This document shows positions 8,976 to 17,580 of a stretch of DNA of 64,000 nt, one piece after another (position 1 is the stretch's first letter; each line of letters starts with the position of its first letter). The notes beneath the pieces were generated by a model. The model saw nothing but the letters and a program-made list of their open reading frames with translations, was not told the origin of the DNA and did not search any database. Made by a program: the position numbers and the translations under genes. This DNA is from Prado023 sp963706885 (lineage in GTDB: Bacteria; Actinomycetota; Actinomycetes; S36-B12; CAIYMF01): the NCBI GenBank assembly GCA_963706885.1, contig CAVPNX010000015.1, positions 56,262 through 120,261 on the forward strand, written 5' to 3'.

Positions 8976-9848
8976 CTACCCCGTGAGTCGAGCGAAGATC
9001 TCCCGCGTCGCGGTCGACCGGTTGAGCGTGTAGAAGTGCAGGCCTGGAGCTCCTCCAGCGAGCAGCTTCTCGCACAGCTCGGTGGCGACCTCGATGCCCA
9101 GGTCGGTGACGGCGACCGGGTCGTCGCCCACTGCCCGGAACCGGGCAGCGAGCTCGGCCGGGAACGCTGCCCCCGACAGGGCAGCGAACCGCTCGATCTG
9201 GTTGACGTTGGTGACCGGCATGATCCCGGGGAGGATCGGCATGGTCACGCCGTGCTCGGCGGACCGCTGCACCATGGCGACGTAGTCCTCGGCGCGGAAG
9301 AAGAACTGCGTGATGGCAAAGGATGCCCCGGCGTGCTCCTTGGCGGCGAGCACCTGCGCATCGGTGTCCAGGTCAGGGGACTCCGGATGCCCCTCGGGGA
9401 AGGCCGCGACACCGATGGTGAAGTCCCCAGCCCGGCGGGCGAGCCGGACCAGCTCGTCGGCGTGCGACAGGCCCCCGGGAACCGGGGTCCAGGGACTGCC
9501 CAGCCCTCCTGGGGGATCGCCCCGCAGCGCCAGCAGGTTGGTGATCCCCGCCAGCTGGTAGCGGGTGAGCACCTCGCGCAGCTCATCCTCGGTGGAGCCG
9601 ACGCAGGTCAGGTGCGCGACTGCGTCCATCCCCGTCTCGTTGAGGATCCGGCTGGTGATGCGCACGGTCCGGTCACGAGTGGATCCGCCGGCGCCGTAGG
9701 TGACCGAGACGAAGGTCGGCGACAGGGGGGCAAGGTCCGAGATGGCCGACCACAGCTGGCGCTCCCCCTCGTCGGTCTTCGGCGGGAAGAACTCGAAGGA
9801 GAACACGGGTTCGCCCGAGCTCAGGCTGCGGGCCAGGTCGACGGACAT
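8976..9848 (-). CDS. metF: Methylenetetrahydrofolate reductase
   Basis: This 290-residue TIM-barrel flavoenzyme reduces 5,10-methylene-THF to 5-methyl-THF for methionine synthesis. Hallmarks are F-S-F-E-F-F-P-P-K near residue 16, V-S-V-T-Y-G-A-G-G-S-T, H-L-T-C-V-G near 85, L-A-L-R-G-D-P-P near 110, and I-T-Q-F-F-F near 180. The start overlaps the stop of the polyprenyl synthase gene (TGATG). The metF-idsA2 adjacency is also known from M. tuberculosis. Confidence 0.93.
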   Translation of the reverse strand: MSVDLARSLSSGEPVFSFEFFPPKTDEGERQLWSAISDLAPLSPTFVSVTYGAGGSTRDRTVRITSRILNETGMDAVAHLTCVGSTEDELREVLTRYQLAGITNLLALRGDPPGGLGSPWTPVPGGLSHADELVRLARRAGDFTIGVAAFPEGHPESPDLDTDAQVLAAKEHAGASFAITQFFFRAEDYVAMVQRSAEHGVTMPILPGIMPVTNVNQIERFAALSGAAFPAELAARFRAVGDDPVAVTDLGIEVATELCEKLLAGGAPGLHFYTLNRSTATREIFARLTG

Positions 9849-10918
9849 CACAGGCTCCTGGCGGTTGCGGCGATCGCGAGCTCCTCGAGGGCGGACCGGG
9901 CGTCGGCTGCGAGTTGCGCACCGTCGAGGGCCGCAACCGCCTCCGCGGTGCGCCGACCGATGAGGGACTCCACCTCGTCGAGCGCCCCGGTGGCCACGAT
10001 GATCCCGCGCAGGTCGTCGATGGCGTCGGCCCCCAGGTGTGGATCGCCGAGGCCCTCGCGCAGATGGGCGGCCTGCTCGTCGCTCGCCCGCTGCATGGCG
10101 GTGGCCACCAGGATCGTGCGCTTGCCCTCGCGCAGGTCGTCGCCTGCCGGCTTGCCGGTCTCGGCGGGGTCGCCGAACACGCCCAGGACGTCGTCGCGCA
10201 GTTGGAAGGCCTCCCCCAGCGGCAGGCCGTACCCCGACAGCGCCGCCAGGAACGTCTCGTCGGCCCCGGCCAGGGCCGCTCCCAGGTGCAGCGGGCGCTC
10301 GATCGTGTACTTCGCCGACTTGTAGCGCACGACCAGAAGCGCACGTTCGACCGACCCTCCACCGCGGGCCTGCTCGAGCAGGTCGAGGTACTGGCCGGCC
10401 ATGAGCTCGGTGCGCATCCGGTCGTACACGACCTTCGCCCGGTCCAGGGCCTGGGCGTCGAACCCGGAGCGGAAGATCATCTCGTCGGCCCAGCTCAGGC
10501 ACAGGTCGCCCAGGAGGATCGCGGCCCCGTCCCCGAACCGCTGGGAGTCCCCGGCCCACAGGGACCCGCGGTGCAGCGTGGCGAAGCGGCGATGGGCGGC
10601 CGGCCTGCCGCGGCGCATGTCGGAGTCGTCCATGACGTCGTCGTGGACCAGCGCGCAGGCCTGCAGGAGCTCCAGGGCGGCAGCGGCGTGCAGCGCGTGG
10701 TCGACGTCGGCACCCCCGGCTCCGAGGTAGCCCCACATGCAGAAGGCGGGGCGCAGCCGCTTGCCACCGGCCAGCAGCTCGCCGAGCCAGTCGGTGAACG
10801 GGACCAGATCCGGGGAGATGCCGGCCAGGATCTGCGCCTGCTCGACGAGGAAGGCATCGAGGGTCCCCTGGACCGAGGCACGCAGGTGCTCGGCGGTGAG
10901 TCGGGGTTCGGGCGTCAT
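9848..10918 (-). CDS. Polyprenyl (geranylgeranyl-type) diphosphate synthase
   Basis: A 356-residue trans-prenyltransferase with G-K-R-L-R-P near residue 70, the first Asp-rich motif D-D-V-M-D-D-S-D-M-R-R-G near 112, and a second motif D-D-V-L-G-V-F-G-D near 240. The family condenses isopentenyl diphosphate with allylic diphosphates. With crtI and crtB nearby it is the likely source of GGPP for phytoene (a CrtE role), and its position beside metF matches idsA2 of mycobacteria. Chain length cannot be read with certainty. ATG 10918 was chosen because it sits 7 bases after a TAGGCT hexamer. Confidence 0.85.
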   Translation of the reverse strand: MTPEPRLTAEHLRASVQGTLDAFLVEQAQILAGISPDLVPFTDWLGELLAGGKRLRPAFCMWGYLGAGGADVDHALHAAAALELLQACALVHDDVMDDSDMRRGRPAAHRRFATLHRGSLWAGDSQRFGDGAAILLGDLCLSWADEMIFRSGFDAQALDRAKVVYDRMRTELMAGQYLDLLEQARGGGSVERALLVVRYKSAKYTIERPLHLGAALAGADETFLAALSGYGLPLGEAFQLRDDVLGVFGDPAETGKPAGDDLREGKRTILVATAMQRASDEQAAHLREGLGDPHLGADAIDDLRGIIVATGALDEVESLIGRRTAEAVAALDGAQLAADARSALEELAIAATARSL

Positions 10919-10925
10919 GGCTGAC

Positions 10926-10931
10926 AGCCTA
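10926..10931 (-). promoter_or_regulatory. Leaderless -10 box of the polyprenyl synthase gene
   Basis: On the minus strand TAGGCT lies 7 bases before the ATG at 10918. Confidence 0.5.
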
Positions 10932-10934
10932 GGG

Positions 10935-10953
10935 CCCGAGGGGCCCGCTCGGG
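10935..10953. terminator. Possible short GC hairpin between SHOCT gene and polyprenyl synthase gene
   Basis: CCCGAG (10935-10940) and CTCGGG (10948-10953) form a 6-bp stem around a 7-base loop downstream of the SHOCT gene. There is no T-run, so this is a weak call. Confidence 0.25.
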
Positions 10954-10985
10954 TCGGAACGCCCACCCGGCGGGCCCATTGGGCC

Positions 10986-11459
10986 TCAGCCCGCGAGGAT
11001 CTTGGCCTTCTGGGCCGCGAACTCCTCCTCGGTCAGGATTCCGGCGGCCTTGAGCTCGCCGAGCTTCTGCAGCTGCGCCATCGTGTCCACCGGCGCAGCT
11101 GCGGGAGCGGCCGGAGCCGCCGGGGCAGCCGGGGCAGCGGGTGCGGCCGGGGCCGCTGCGGCCGGGGCGGCAGCCGTCTGTGCCGCGACTGCCTGGGCCA
11201 CCGCGGCGTCGATCGCCGCCTGCTGCTGCTCGGCAGCCTCCTGCGCCTGGTAGCGGGCCAGCTCGTCGGCCTGCGCCTGCTGGGCCGCTGCCTGCTGCTG
11301 GCGCCGCGCTGGGCCCGCCTGCTGCTGGGCCGCTGCCTGCTGCTGGTCCGACGGACCGGACATGGCGCCGGACACACCCTTGGACACGGCCGTGGCCGTA
11401 CCCGCGATCACCGCGGTCCGTGCCATCGTCCCCACAAGCCCTGGACGTCCCCTTCTCAT
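10986..11459 (-). CDS. SHOCT-domain protein with Ala/Gln/Pro-rich linker
   Basis: A 157-residue protein: a short N-terminal hydrophobic stretch (T-A-V-I-A-G-T-A-T-A-V), then a long A/Q-rich coiled region and an A-A-P repeat tract at about residues 85-120, and a terminal SHOCT motif L-x-K-L-G-E-L-K-x-A-G-I-L-T-E-E-E-F-A-x-K-K-like ending A-K-I-L-A-G. SHOCT tails are thought to mediate oligomerisation. The start ATG at 11459 overlaps the stop of the DUF6325 gene; this pairing is common in actinomycetes. Role unknown. Confidence 0.75.
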   Translation of the reverse strand: MRRGRPGLVGTMARTAVIAGTATAVSKGVSGAMSGPSDQQQAAAQQQAGPARRQQQAAAQQAQADELARYQAQEAAEQQQAAIDAAVAQAVAAQTAAAPAAAAPAAPAAPAAPAAPAAPAAAPVDTMAQLQKLGELKAAGILTEEEFAAQKAKILAG

Positions 11460-11911
11460 CAGTTGCCTCCCTCTTCCTCGGCCAGTGCGTCGATCGCTGC
11501 TGCGACGACATCGGCCGGTATGCGCGTCATCCCGGCCAGGTAACCGCCGGAGCCCCGGACCGCGGCACCGATGCGCGCCATCCACGAGTTCTCCCACACC
11601 ACGACCAGCGCCGAGGTGTTCGGCTCGAGGTCCGCGGCGAACAGGTCGAGGTCCTCGTCGTTGAGCAGGTCCAGCCGGTCATTGGACAAGCCGGCGAACG
11701 CCTCAGCCACGCCGGCGTCCTCCACCTCGATGACAGTCGTTGCGCCATCGGCGTCCTTGCTGACGAACGCCAGGTCGATGATGTGCACCGTCCCGCTGTC
11801 GTTCAGCTCGGCGAGGGCCGGGGCCACATCGCCGTTGAAGTTGTTGCCCTCGAACACCACAAGGGCGATGTCGACCGGACCGATGCTGTTCGGGTCCAGG
11901 AGTTGAGCCAT
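11459..11911 (-). CDS. DUF6325-family protein
   Basis: A 150-residue acidic protein beginning with G-P-V-D-I-A-L-V-V-F-E and containing a central L-D-L-x-N-D-E-D-L stretch and A-L-V-V-V-W-E-N-S-W near residue 110, consistent with the DUF6325 (membrane-associated, tail-length control-like) family. The ATG at 11911 has AAGGA 7 bases upstream; longer in-frame starts lack such a site. It is the promoter-proximal gene of a two-gene operon with the SHOCT protein, divergent from crtI. Function unknown. Confidence 0.7.
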   Translation of the reverse strand: MAQLLDPNSIGPVDIALVVFEGNNFNGDVAPALAELNDSGTVHIIDLAFVSKDADGATTVIEVEDAGVAEAFAGLSNDRLDLLNDEDLDLFAADLEPNTSALVVVWENSWMARIGAAVRGSGGYLAGMTRIPADVVAAAIDALAEEEGGN

Positions 11912-12050
11912 GTGAGTCCTTCCCTGCAGAGCCATGGATGTGCGCGTGACGCTAGCAGTCAGGGGCACCGGAGGCCCGTCGAGGACTCAGGGGCCCAATG
12001 CCTGCGTTCCCGCAGCCCGTCGCCCATTCGCCGGGCTCCACAGGTGGGCC

Positions 12051-12056
12051 TACGGT
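12051..12056 (+). promoter_or_regulatory. Leaderless -10 box of crtI
   Basis: TACGGT, then 6 bases, then the ATG at 12063. It lies in the 151-base divergent gap to the DUF6325 gene. Confidence 0.55.
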
Positions 12057-12062
12057 TGTCCC

Positions 12063-13574
12063 ATGAGACTGCCCCTGACCAACGCCGGCCCCGTCGTCGG
12101 CCCGACCGACAACGTGGTGATCGTGGGTGCCGGCCTCGGCGGCCTGAGCACCGCGCTGCGCCTCGCCGGCGCCGGCCGGAACGTGACGATCCTCGAGCGC
12201 GAGGCCGTCCCGGGCGGGCGCGCCGGAGTCATCGAGGACTCGGGCTACCGCTTCGACACCGGGCCCACCGTCCTGACGATGCCGGGGCTGATCGAGGATG
12301 CGTTCGCCTGCGTCGGTGAGGAGATGTCCGACTGGCTGGACCTGGCCCCCGTCAGCCCGGTGTACCGGACCTACTTCCCCGACGGCTCCCAGCTCGACGT
12401 GCACTCCGACGTCGACGCGATGGCCGACGAGATCGCCGTGGTCATCGGACCCGACGAGGCCGCCGGCTACCGCCGCTACATCGACTTCGCCACCGAGCTG
12501 TACCAGCTCGAGATGGCCGACTTCATCGACCGCAACATCGACAGCCCCTTCGACCTGCTGACCCCCAACCTGGCCCGGCTGGTCGCGATCGGCGGGTTCC
12601 GCCGGATGGCCCCCAAGGCCAACGACTACCTGCGCGACCCGCGCACGCAGCGGGTCTTCTCCTTCCAGGCGATGTACGCCGGGATGAGCCCCCATGACGC
12701 GCTGTCGATCTACTCGGTCATCGCCTACATGGACTCCGTGGCCGGGGTCTTCTTCCCCAAGGGCGGGATGCACGCGGTGCCCGCGGCGATGGCCGCCGCC
12801 GCGGAGAAGCACGGGGTCTCGATCCGGTACTCCACCACCGTCGAGTCGGTCGAGCACGACGGGAGCCGCGCATCGGCGGTCATCACCACCGACGGCGAGC
12901 GGATCCCGGCCGACGTGGTGGTGCTCAACCCGGACCTGCCCGTTGCCTACCGAGACCTGCTCGGCCTCGAGCCGTGGAACGTCCGGCGGCTGACCTACTC
13001 CCCCAGCTGCGCGGTCCTGCTGGCCGGCTCGTCGGCCCAGTACTCGAAGATCGCCCACCACAACATCCACTTCGGCCGGTCCTGGGAGGGCGTGTTCACC
13101 GACCTGATCGACCGTGGCCGGCTCATGGCCGACCCCAGCCTGTTCCTGACCAACCCCACCCGCTCGGACCCCTCGTTGGCCCCCGAGGGCAAGCAGTCGT
13201 ACTACGTGCTGTTCCCGACACCGAACCTCGATTCCCCGATCGACTGGACGCTCGAGGGTCCCCGGTACCGCGACCACATGGTGTCGGTCCTCGAGGAGCG
13301 CGGCTACGTCGGGTTCGGCGACGCCATCGAGGTGGAGCACCTGACCACACCCCTGGACTGGGCCGAGCAGGGCATGGAGCGGGGCTCGCCATTCGCCTCC
13401 GCGCACTCGTTCATCCAGACCGGGCCGTTCCGCCCGGGCAACCGGTGGGGCGAGAACGTGGTGTTCACCGGGTCCGGCACCCAACCGGGCGTGGGGGTCC
13501 CCATGGTGCTCATCTCCGGGCGGATCGCCGCCGAGCGGATCGTGGGTCCGCTGCCGCGCTCACTGTCGCGGTAG
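12063..13574 (+). CDS. crtI: Phytoene desaturase CrtI
   Basis: A 503-residue FAD-dependent carotenoid desaturase. It has the N-terminal V-I-V-G-A-G-L-G-G-L-S-T-A-L-R-L fold, G-G-R-A-G near residue 60, F-D-T-G-P-T-V-L-T-M-P near 73, and the C-terminal P-G-V-G-V-P-M-V-L-I-S-G FAD motif. CrtI introduces the double bonds that turn phytoene into lycopene at the membrane. Together with crtB (16135) and the lycopene cyclase genes (19889-20673) it completes the core pathway. ATG 12063 is set by the leaderless promoter just upstream. Confidence 0.9.
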   Translation: MRLPLTNAGPVVGPTDNVVIVGAGLGGLSTALRLAGAGRNVTILEREAVPGGRAGVIEDSGYRFDTGPTVLTMPGLIEDAFACVGEEMSDWLDLAPVSPVYRTYFPDGSQLDVHSDVDAMADEIAVVIGPDEAAGYRRYIDFATELYQLEMADFIDRNIDSPFDLLTPNLARLVAIGGFRRMAPKANDYLRDPRTQRVFSFQAMYAGMSPHDALSIYSVIAYMDSVAGVFFPKGGMHAVPAAMAAAAEKHGVSIRYSTTVESVEHDGSRASAVITTDGERIPADVVVLNPDLPVAYRDLLGLEPWNVRRLTYSPSCAVLLAGSSAQYSKIAHHNIHFGRSWEGVFTDLIDRGRLMADPSLFLTNPTRSDPSLAPEGKQSYYVLFPTPNLDSPIDWTLEGPRYRDHMVSVLEERGYVGFGDAIEVEHLTTPLDWAEQGMERGSPFASAHSFIQTGPFRPGNRWGENVVFTGSGTQPGVGVPMVLISGRIAAERIVGPLPRSLSR

Positions 13575-13606
13575 CCCGGCGCGATCCTCGACCCACCACG
13601 CGGCAG

Positions 13607-13612
13607 TACCCT
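13607..13612 (+). promoter_or_regulatory. Leaderless -10 box of mannosyltransferase gene
   Basis: TACCCT, then 7 bases, then the ATG at 13620. Confidence 0.55.
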
Positions 13613-13619
13613 GCCAGAC

Positions 13620-15185
13620 ATGGCCTCGCCCGCGCAGACGTCGGCGGCCCGGATCGACCGGGCCATGGCCGCGCACTATGCGCTGCCCGGGCTGCTGGGA
13701 AGCATGCTGATCGCGCTCGGCGCGCTCGGCGTGGGGTGGCTGCCGGCCAACTCGCCCCTGATCGAGTGGGGTGTCGTGAACACGCTGCGCTCCACCACGG
13801 CCGGCGAGACGCTGTCCCGGGTCGCGGTCTTCGCCGGTGCGGCCATGCTGCTGCAGACCTGGCTCGTCCTCGGCCACGACGTGCTCGACGACCTCGAGCG
13901 CGACGACCGCCGCCTCATGGTGATCCTGGCGATCTGGATGGCCCCACTGCTGCTGATGCCCCCCCTGTTCAGCCGTGACGCCTACTCGTACTTCGCGCAG
14001 GGGCAGCTGGTCCTGGCCGGGCTGAATCCCTACGAGAACGGGGTCTCAGCACTCCCCGGCTGGTTCCTGACCGGTGCCGACCCCCTCTGGGCCGAGTCGC
14101 CGACGCCCTACGGGCCGGCGTTCCTGATCCTGCAGCAGGGGGTGGCAGCCGTCGCCGGACCCCATGCCTTCGTCGGGGCGCTGCTCTTCCGGCTCATCGC
14201 CCTGACCGGGATCGCGATGCTGATCGTCTACCTCCCCCGGTTGGCCCACGCACACGGGATCGACCCGCCCAAGGCGGTCTGGCTGGCCCTGCTCAACCCC
14301 CTGGTCCTGATGCACTTCGTGGCCGGGGCCCACAACGACGCGCTGATGGTCGGCCTGATGGTGGCCGGGCTGACGCTGGCCGTGGAACGCCATCCGATCA
14401 TCGGCATCGTGCTGATCGGGATGGCCGGCGCCGTCAAGCCGATCGCGCTGGTCGTGCTGCCCTTCGCCGGGCTGGCGTGGGCCGGCACCCGCGCCGGATG
14501 GCCCCAGCGGATCTGGGCGTGGGTCCGGGCCTCGGTGATCGTGCTGGGGGTGTTCGCCGCGCTCTCCCTGGCCGTCGGTGTCGGTCTGGGCTGGGTCGCC
14601 TCCCTGAGCACCCCGGGGACGGTGCGCACCTGGCTGTCCCCACCCACCGCCCTCGGGATGATCGTGGGCAGCGTCCTGGACTGGGTCGGCCTGGGCACCG
14701 TCGACGGCGCCGTGAGCTTCTTCCGCGCGGTCGCCATGCTGGCCGGTGCGGCGATCGGGCTGTACCTCGTGCTGCGGCCCGAGGGTCGCTCCCCCGTGCG
14801 TGGCGCCGCGCTCGTCCTGCTGACCGTCGTGGTGCTCGGGCCGGTCGTCCAGCCGTGGTACCTGCTGTGGGCGCTCCCGCTGCTGGCCGCGACGGGCTTG
14901 ACCGGGACGCAGCTGCGCGCCGCGATGATCGTCTCGACGATCCTCGTCCTGCACGGGATGGTCGAGTCCAACGCGACCGCCGACACCCTCGTCGACTTCT
15001 TCCGCGACGGGCTGGCCGCCGTCTTCGCGCTGGCCATGGTCGGGGTCGTCCTGGTCTCCAGCCCCGGGGAGCGCCGGCTCCTCCTCGGCGACCCGGTCGA
15101 CCGCGGGATCCGCCCGCGCACCAGCGAGGCGCGGCTGCGCGCCGGCGCGCTCGTGATTCAGCCGACGGGTTCCTCGATGTCGTAG
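13620..15185 (+). CDS. Polyprenol-phosphate-mannose alpha-1,6-mannosyltransferase (MptA/MptB family)
   Basis: A 521-residue GT-C glycosyltransferase with about 12-13 membrane helices. The first external loop carries the acidic catalytic motif F-S-R-D-A-Y-S-Y near residue 120, followed by G-L-N-P-Y-E-N-G near 137. MptA and MptB extend the alpha-1,6-mannan backbone of lipomannan using decaprenyl-phosphate mannose. The position next to the polyprenyl synthase and before pknL matches mptA (Rv2174) of M. tuberculosis; family membership is firm, the A/B choice is not. The last 28 bases overlap the end of the convergent barstar gene. Confidence 0.8.
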   Translation: MASPAQTSAARIDRAMAAHYALPGLLGSMLIALGALGVGWLPANSPLIEWGVVNTLRSTTAGETLSRVAVFAGAAMLLQTWLVLGHDVLDDLERDDRRLMVILAIWMAPLLLMPPLFSRDAYSYFAQGQLVLAGLNPYENGVSALPGWFLTGADPLWAESPTPYGPAFLILQQGVAAVAGPHAFVGALLFRLIALTGIAMLIVYLPRLAHAHGIDPPKAVWLALLNPLVLMHFVAGAHNDALMVGLMVAGLTLAVERHPIIGIVLIGMAGAVKPIALVVLPFAGLAWAGTRAGWPQRIWAWVRASVIVLGVFAALSLAVGVGLGWVASLSTPGTVRTWLSPPTALGMIVGSVLDWVGLGTVDGAVSFFRAVAMLAGAAIGLYLVLRPEGRSPVRGAALVLLTVVVLGPVVQPWYLLWALPLLAATGLTGTQLRAAMIVSTILVLHGMVESNATADTLVDFFRDGLAAVFALAMVGVVLVSSPGERRLLLGDPVDRGIRPRTSEARLRAGALVIQPTGSSMS

Positions 15186-15634
15186 TCCTCGTCGACGAAC
15201 ACCTCGCTGGCACTTCGGTGCTGGCCCAGGGAGAGCTGCGGGCCCTCACCGATCAGGACCACCCGTGCTGCCAGGTCCGACTCCTCCCACACCGCCAGGA
15301 CATCACGGAAGACGTCGATGGCGATCGCGAACTGCTCGGGCTCGGATGCGGCCATGTCGCCCCACCCCGACCACAGGATCAGCAGCCCGTCGGCGTCCTC
15401 GAGGTCCTCCACCTCGTCGAACTCCTGGGACTCCAGGCACTCCTCGAACGCATCCCAGTTGTGCCCGAAGTAGTCCGGGAACCCGAAGCCGGCGGCACAC
15501 GCCTCGAAGAAGGCCGCGCGGCCGCCCCCGTCGGCCACATCGATGAGCACCGACGCCCAGTCCAGCAGCGAGGCGAGCTCGGCTGCGGCATCCGAATCCG
15601 GGGCGTCGCGCCACAGTGCGATCCGATTGCTCAT
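15158..15634 (-). CDS. Barstar-family ribonuclease inhibitor
   Basis: A 158-residue acidic cytoplasmic protein. The barstar core F-x-F-P-D-Y-F-G-H-N-W-D-A-F-E-E-C-L lies around residues 50-68; the Asp of W-D-A matches the key barnase-contacting Asp of barstar, and Glu stands where a second Asp is usual. Its ATG at 15634 overlaps the stop of the upstream RNase gene by 4 bases (ATGA), so inhibitor and enzyme are translated from one message, as expected for a toxin-immunity pair. It is about 60 residues longer than classical barstar. Confidence 0.85.
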   Translation of the reverse strand: MSNRIALWRDAPDSDAAAELASLLDWASVLIDVADGGGRAAFFEACAAGFGFPDYFGHNWDAFEECLESQEFDEVEDLEDADGLLILWSGWGDMAASEPEQFAIAIDVFRDVLAVWEESDLAARVVLIGEGPQLSLGQHRSASEVFVDEDYDIEEPVG

Positions 15635-16070
15635 CCGGACACGACCTCTCGGAAGCTCGAGTAGTGGTCAGAGGTGTAGAACCGGGAGCCGTCATCGCCC
15701 CCGACGATCCGGCGCGCCCCGCGGTCGTCCTCACCGGGGGTGATCACGGTGTACTCGGCATAGAAGCCCTGTCGGCTGCTGCGGGAGGATGCCCTCGCGG
15801 TTGCTGGAACGTGGACCCGTCCTTGTCGTAGGGGAACGGGCCGTCGGAGGCGATCAGCTCGAGGGTCTCGATCCCCTCCGGCGGCAGCTGCTCGACGGTC
15901 ATGGTGGGCAGGTCGGTGGTGGGCTCGGCGGGTGCGAGGTCGGCGTACTGGGACTCGGCCAGTGCCTGCCCTGCGGCACCTGCCGCGCCGGTCCCCGACT
16001 CGGTGGCCGTTCCGGCGCAGCCCGCCACAGCCACCAGGCCGATCAGGGCCGCAGCCAGGCGCATCCGCAT
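15631..16070 (-). pseudogene. Secreted guanyl-specific RNase (RNase Sa/barnase family) lipoprotein, frameshifted
   Basis: The N-terminus is a lipoprotein signal (short basic start, hydrophobic run, V-A-G-C lipobox). The mature part aligns with RNase Sa: L-P-P-E-G-I-E-T-L-E-L-I-A-S-D-G-P-F-P-Y, then A-E-Y-T-V-I-T-P-G, G-A-R-R-I-V and S-D-H-Y-S-S-F, keeping the catalytic Glu, Arg and His. The frame is broken by two extra bases, near 15803 and 15767. Removing both yields F-Q-N-R-E-G-I-L-P-Q-Q-P-T-G-F-Y and about 145 residues. Two indels 36 bases apart could mean assembly error or real decay. Barstar follows in the same operon. Confidence 0.8.
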
Positions 16071-16120
16071 GCTCACGACGAGAGCATCCCACATCCCCCA
16101 CCCGGGATCGGCGGCGAGAT

Positions 16121-16127
16121 GGGAGGA
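16121..16127 (+). promoter_or_regulatory. Ribosome binding site of crtB
   Basis: GGGAGGA lies 7 bases before the ATG at 16135 and decides this start. crtB therefore has a leader, unlike crtI. Confidence 0.6.
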
Positions 16128-16134
16128 TACGCCC

Positions 16135-17064
16135 ATGTCACGCCGGGAGCTCGATGCCGCGGGGATCACCGATCCGCAGATGCGCGCGGCCTATGAGGCG
16201 TGCCGCGAACTGCATGCCCACCACGGCCGTACGTACTACCTGGCCACCCGGCTGCTGCCCCCCGGCAAGCGGCCGTTCGTGCATGCCCTCTACGGCTTCG
16301 CGCGCTACGCCGATGAGATCGTCGACGACCTCGACTCGACCCTGACCCCGCAGCAGCGCGCCGGCGAGCTGGCCCGCTGGGGCGACCAGGTCCTGACCGA
16401 CCTGGCGCGCGGGCACTCCGAGGATCCGATCGCGCGGGCGCTGGTCGACACAGCGCTGCGCTTCGCGATCCCCCATGAGCACTTCGCCGACTTCCTGACC
16501 TCGATGCGGATGGACCTGACCGTCACCGAGTACCCCACCTTCGCCGACCTGGCGGTCTACGTGCACGGCTCGGCCGCGGTGATCGGCCGGGAGATGGTCC
16601 ACGTCCTGGGCACCACGGACCCCGCCGACCTGCCCGAGGCCCTGGACCGTGCCGACGACCTCGGTGTGGCGTTCCAACTGGCCAACTTCATCCGCGACGT
16701 CGGCGAGGACCTGGAGCGCGGCCGGGTGTACCTGCCCCTCGACGAGCTCGAGCGCTTCGCGGTCACCCGTGCCGACCTCGAGCGCCGGGTGCTGACCCCG
16801 CAGATCCGCCTCGCGCTGGAGTTCCAGGTCCGCCGGGTGCGCCAGCTCCAGGCGCGCGCCGAGCCGGGGATCGCCCTGCTCCGCCCGGAGGCGCAGCCCT
16901 GCATCGAGGCCGCCAGCGAGCTCTACTGCGGCATCGTCGACGCCGTGGAGGACATCGACTACCAGGTGTTCGACCGCCGAGCGACGGTGGGCAACGGCCG
17001 CAGGCTTCGGGTGGCCGGCGCGGCCTGGCGCGAGGCGCGGCGCGCCCGTCGGGGCGCGGCCTGA
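16135..17064 (+). CDS. crtB: Phytoene synthase CrtB
   Basis: A 309-residue squalene/phytoene synthase. It has H-G-R-T-Y-Y-L-A-T-R-L-L-P near residue 28, the first Asp-rich motif D-E-I-V-D-D near 62, Y-V-H-G-S-A-A-V-I-G near 145, and the second Asp-rich motif N-F-I-R-D-V-G-E-D near 185. It condenses two GGPP into phytoene. It is divergent from the RNase/barstar operon and 4.1 kb before the lycopene cyclase genes. Confidence 0.92.
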   Translation: MSRRELDAAGITDPQMRAAYEACRELHAHHGRTYYLATRLLPPGKRPFVHALYGFARYADEIVDDLDSTLTPQQRAGELARWGDQVLTDLARGHSEDPIARALVDTALRFAIPHEHFADFLTSMRMDLTVTEYPTFADLAVYVHGSAAVIGREMVHVLGTTDPADLPEALDRADDLGVAFQLANFIRDVGEDLERGRVYLPLDELERFAVTRADLERRVLTPQIRLALEFQVRRVRQLQARAEPGIALLRPEAQPCIEAASELYCGIVDAVEDIDYQVFDRRATVGNGRRLRVAGAAWREARRARRGAA

Positions 17065-17124
17065 GCCCCGGGTCAGCCTCCGACGCCTCCTCTCCGGAGC
17101 TGCCCATACTGAGAACTTGACGAT

Positions 17125-17144
17125 GCATTGTATTTACGCAATGC
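17125..17144. promoter_or_regulatory. Inverted repeat, candidate operator for the HTH regulator
   Basis: GCATTG-N8-CAATGC is an exact 6-bp inverted repeat in an unusually AT-rich patch directly before the membrane/HTH gene pair. It is a plausible autoregulatory operator for the HTH protein at 17580. Confidence 0.45.
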
Positions 17145-17145
17145 T

Positions 17146-17580
17146 ATGCGCATGAACACGACATTTGTTCCTGTAATGACGGCACCGCGACGGCAGCGCC
17201 GGATCATCGCGCTGGTCTGGGCAGCTGCCACTGTGGGCTGCTCGATCGCCTGGCTGTGGATCGGCGCCACTGCGCTGTGGCTCGTCCCCCTCTGGCTGGC
17301 AGCGTTCTGGGCCCTGCGGCACTCCGTCCGGGCTCGGGCGGATCTCCCTGACACCGCCCTCGACGAGCGTGAGGTGGCCCAGCGTGACCGCGTCTACCTG
17401 TACGCCTACCAGGGGCTGGCGACGGCCGCCCTGCTGATCCTGATCGCCCTCACCATCCACGGCGACCGCTCCACGCTGACCTACGAGGAGCTCTCCACCG
17501 CGACGTGGTTCCTGCTCGGGCTCTGCCTGGGCCTGCCCAGTGCGATCCTGGCCTGGACCGCACCGGACGAGGACGCCTGA
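17146..17580 (+). CDS. Membrane protein paired with HTH regulator
   Basis: A protein of about 144 residues with four hydrophobic segments in two pairs, separated by a hydrophilic R-A-R-A-D-L-P-D-T-A-L-D-E-R-E stretch. I do not recognise a specific family, but two-pair membrane proteins followed by a small XRE-type regulator are a recurring bacterial arrangement. ATGs at 17146 and 17152 and a TTG at 17128 are all possible, and none has a clear ribosome site. The stop overlaps the regulator start (TGATG). Confidence 0.6.
   Translation: MRMNTTFVPVMTAPRRQRRIIALVWAAATVGCSIAWLWIGATALWLVPLWLAAFWALRHSVRARADLPDTALDEREVAQRDRVYLYAYQGLATAALLILIALTIHGDRSTLTYEELSTATWFLLGLCLGLPSAILAWTAPDEDA

Noticed and set aside
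11080..11170. Tandem GCCGGGGCAGCC-like repeats, considered as a repeat element
   Set aside because: They encode the Ala/Pro linker of the SHOCT protein and need no separate explanation.
10986..11911. SHOCT/DUF6325 pair as a toxin-antitoxin system
   Set aside because: Neither protein resembles a toxin and the pairing is ordinary in actinomycetes.
12974..13978. Open frame overlapping crtI and the mannosyltransferase gene
   Set aside because: It spans two real genes in another frame and has shadow-like composition.
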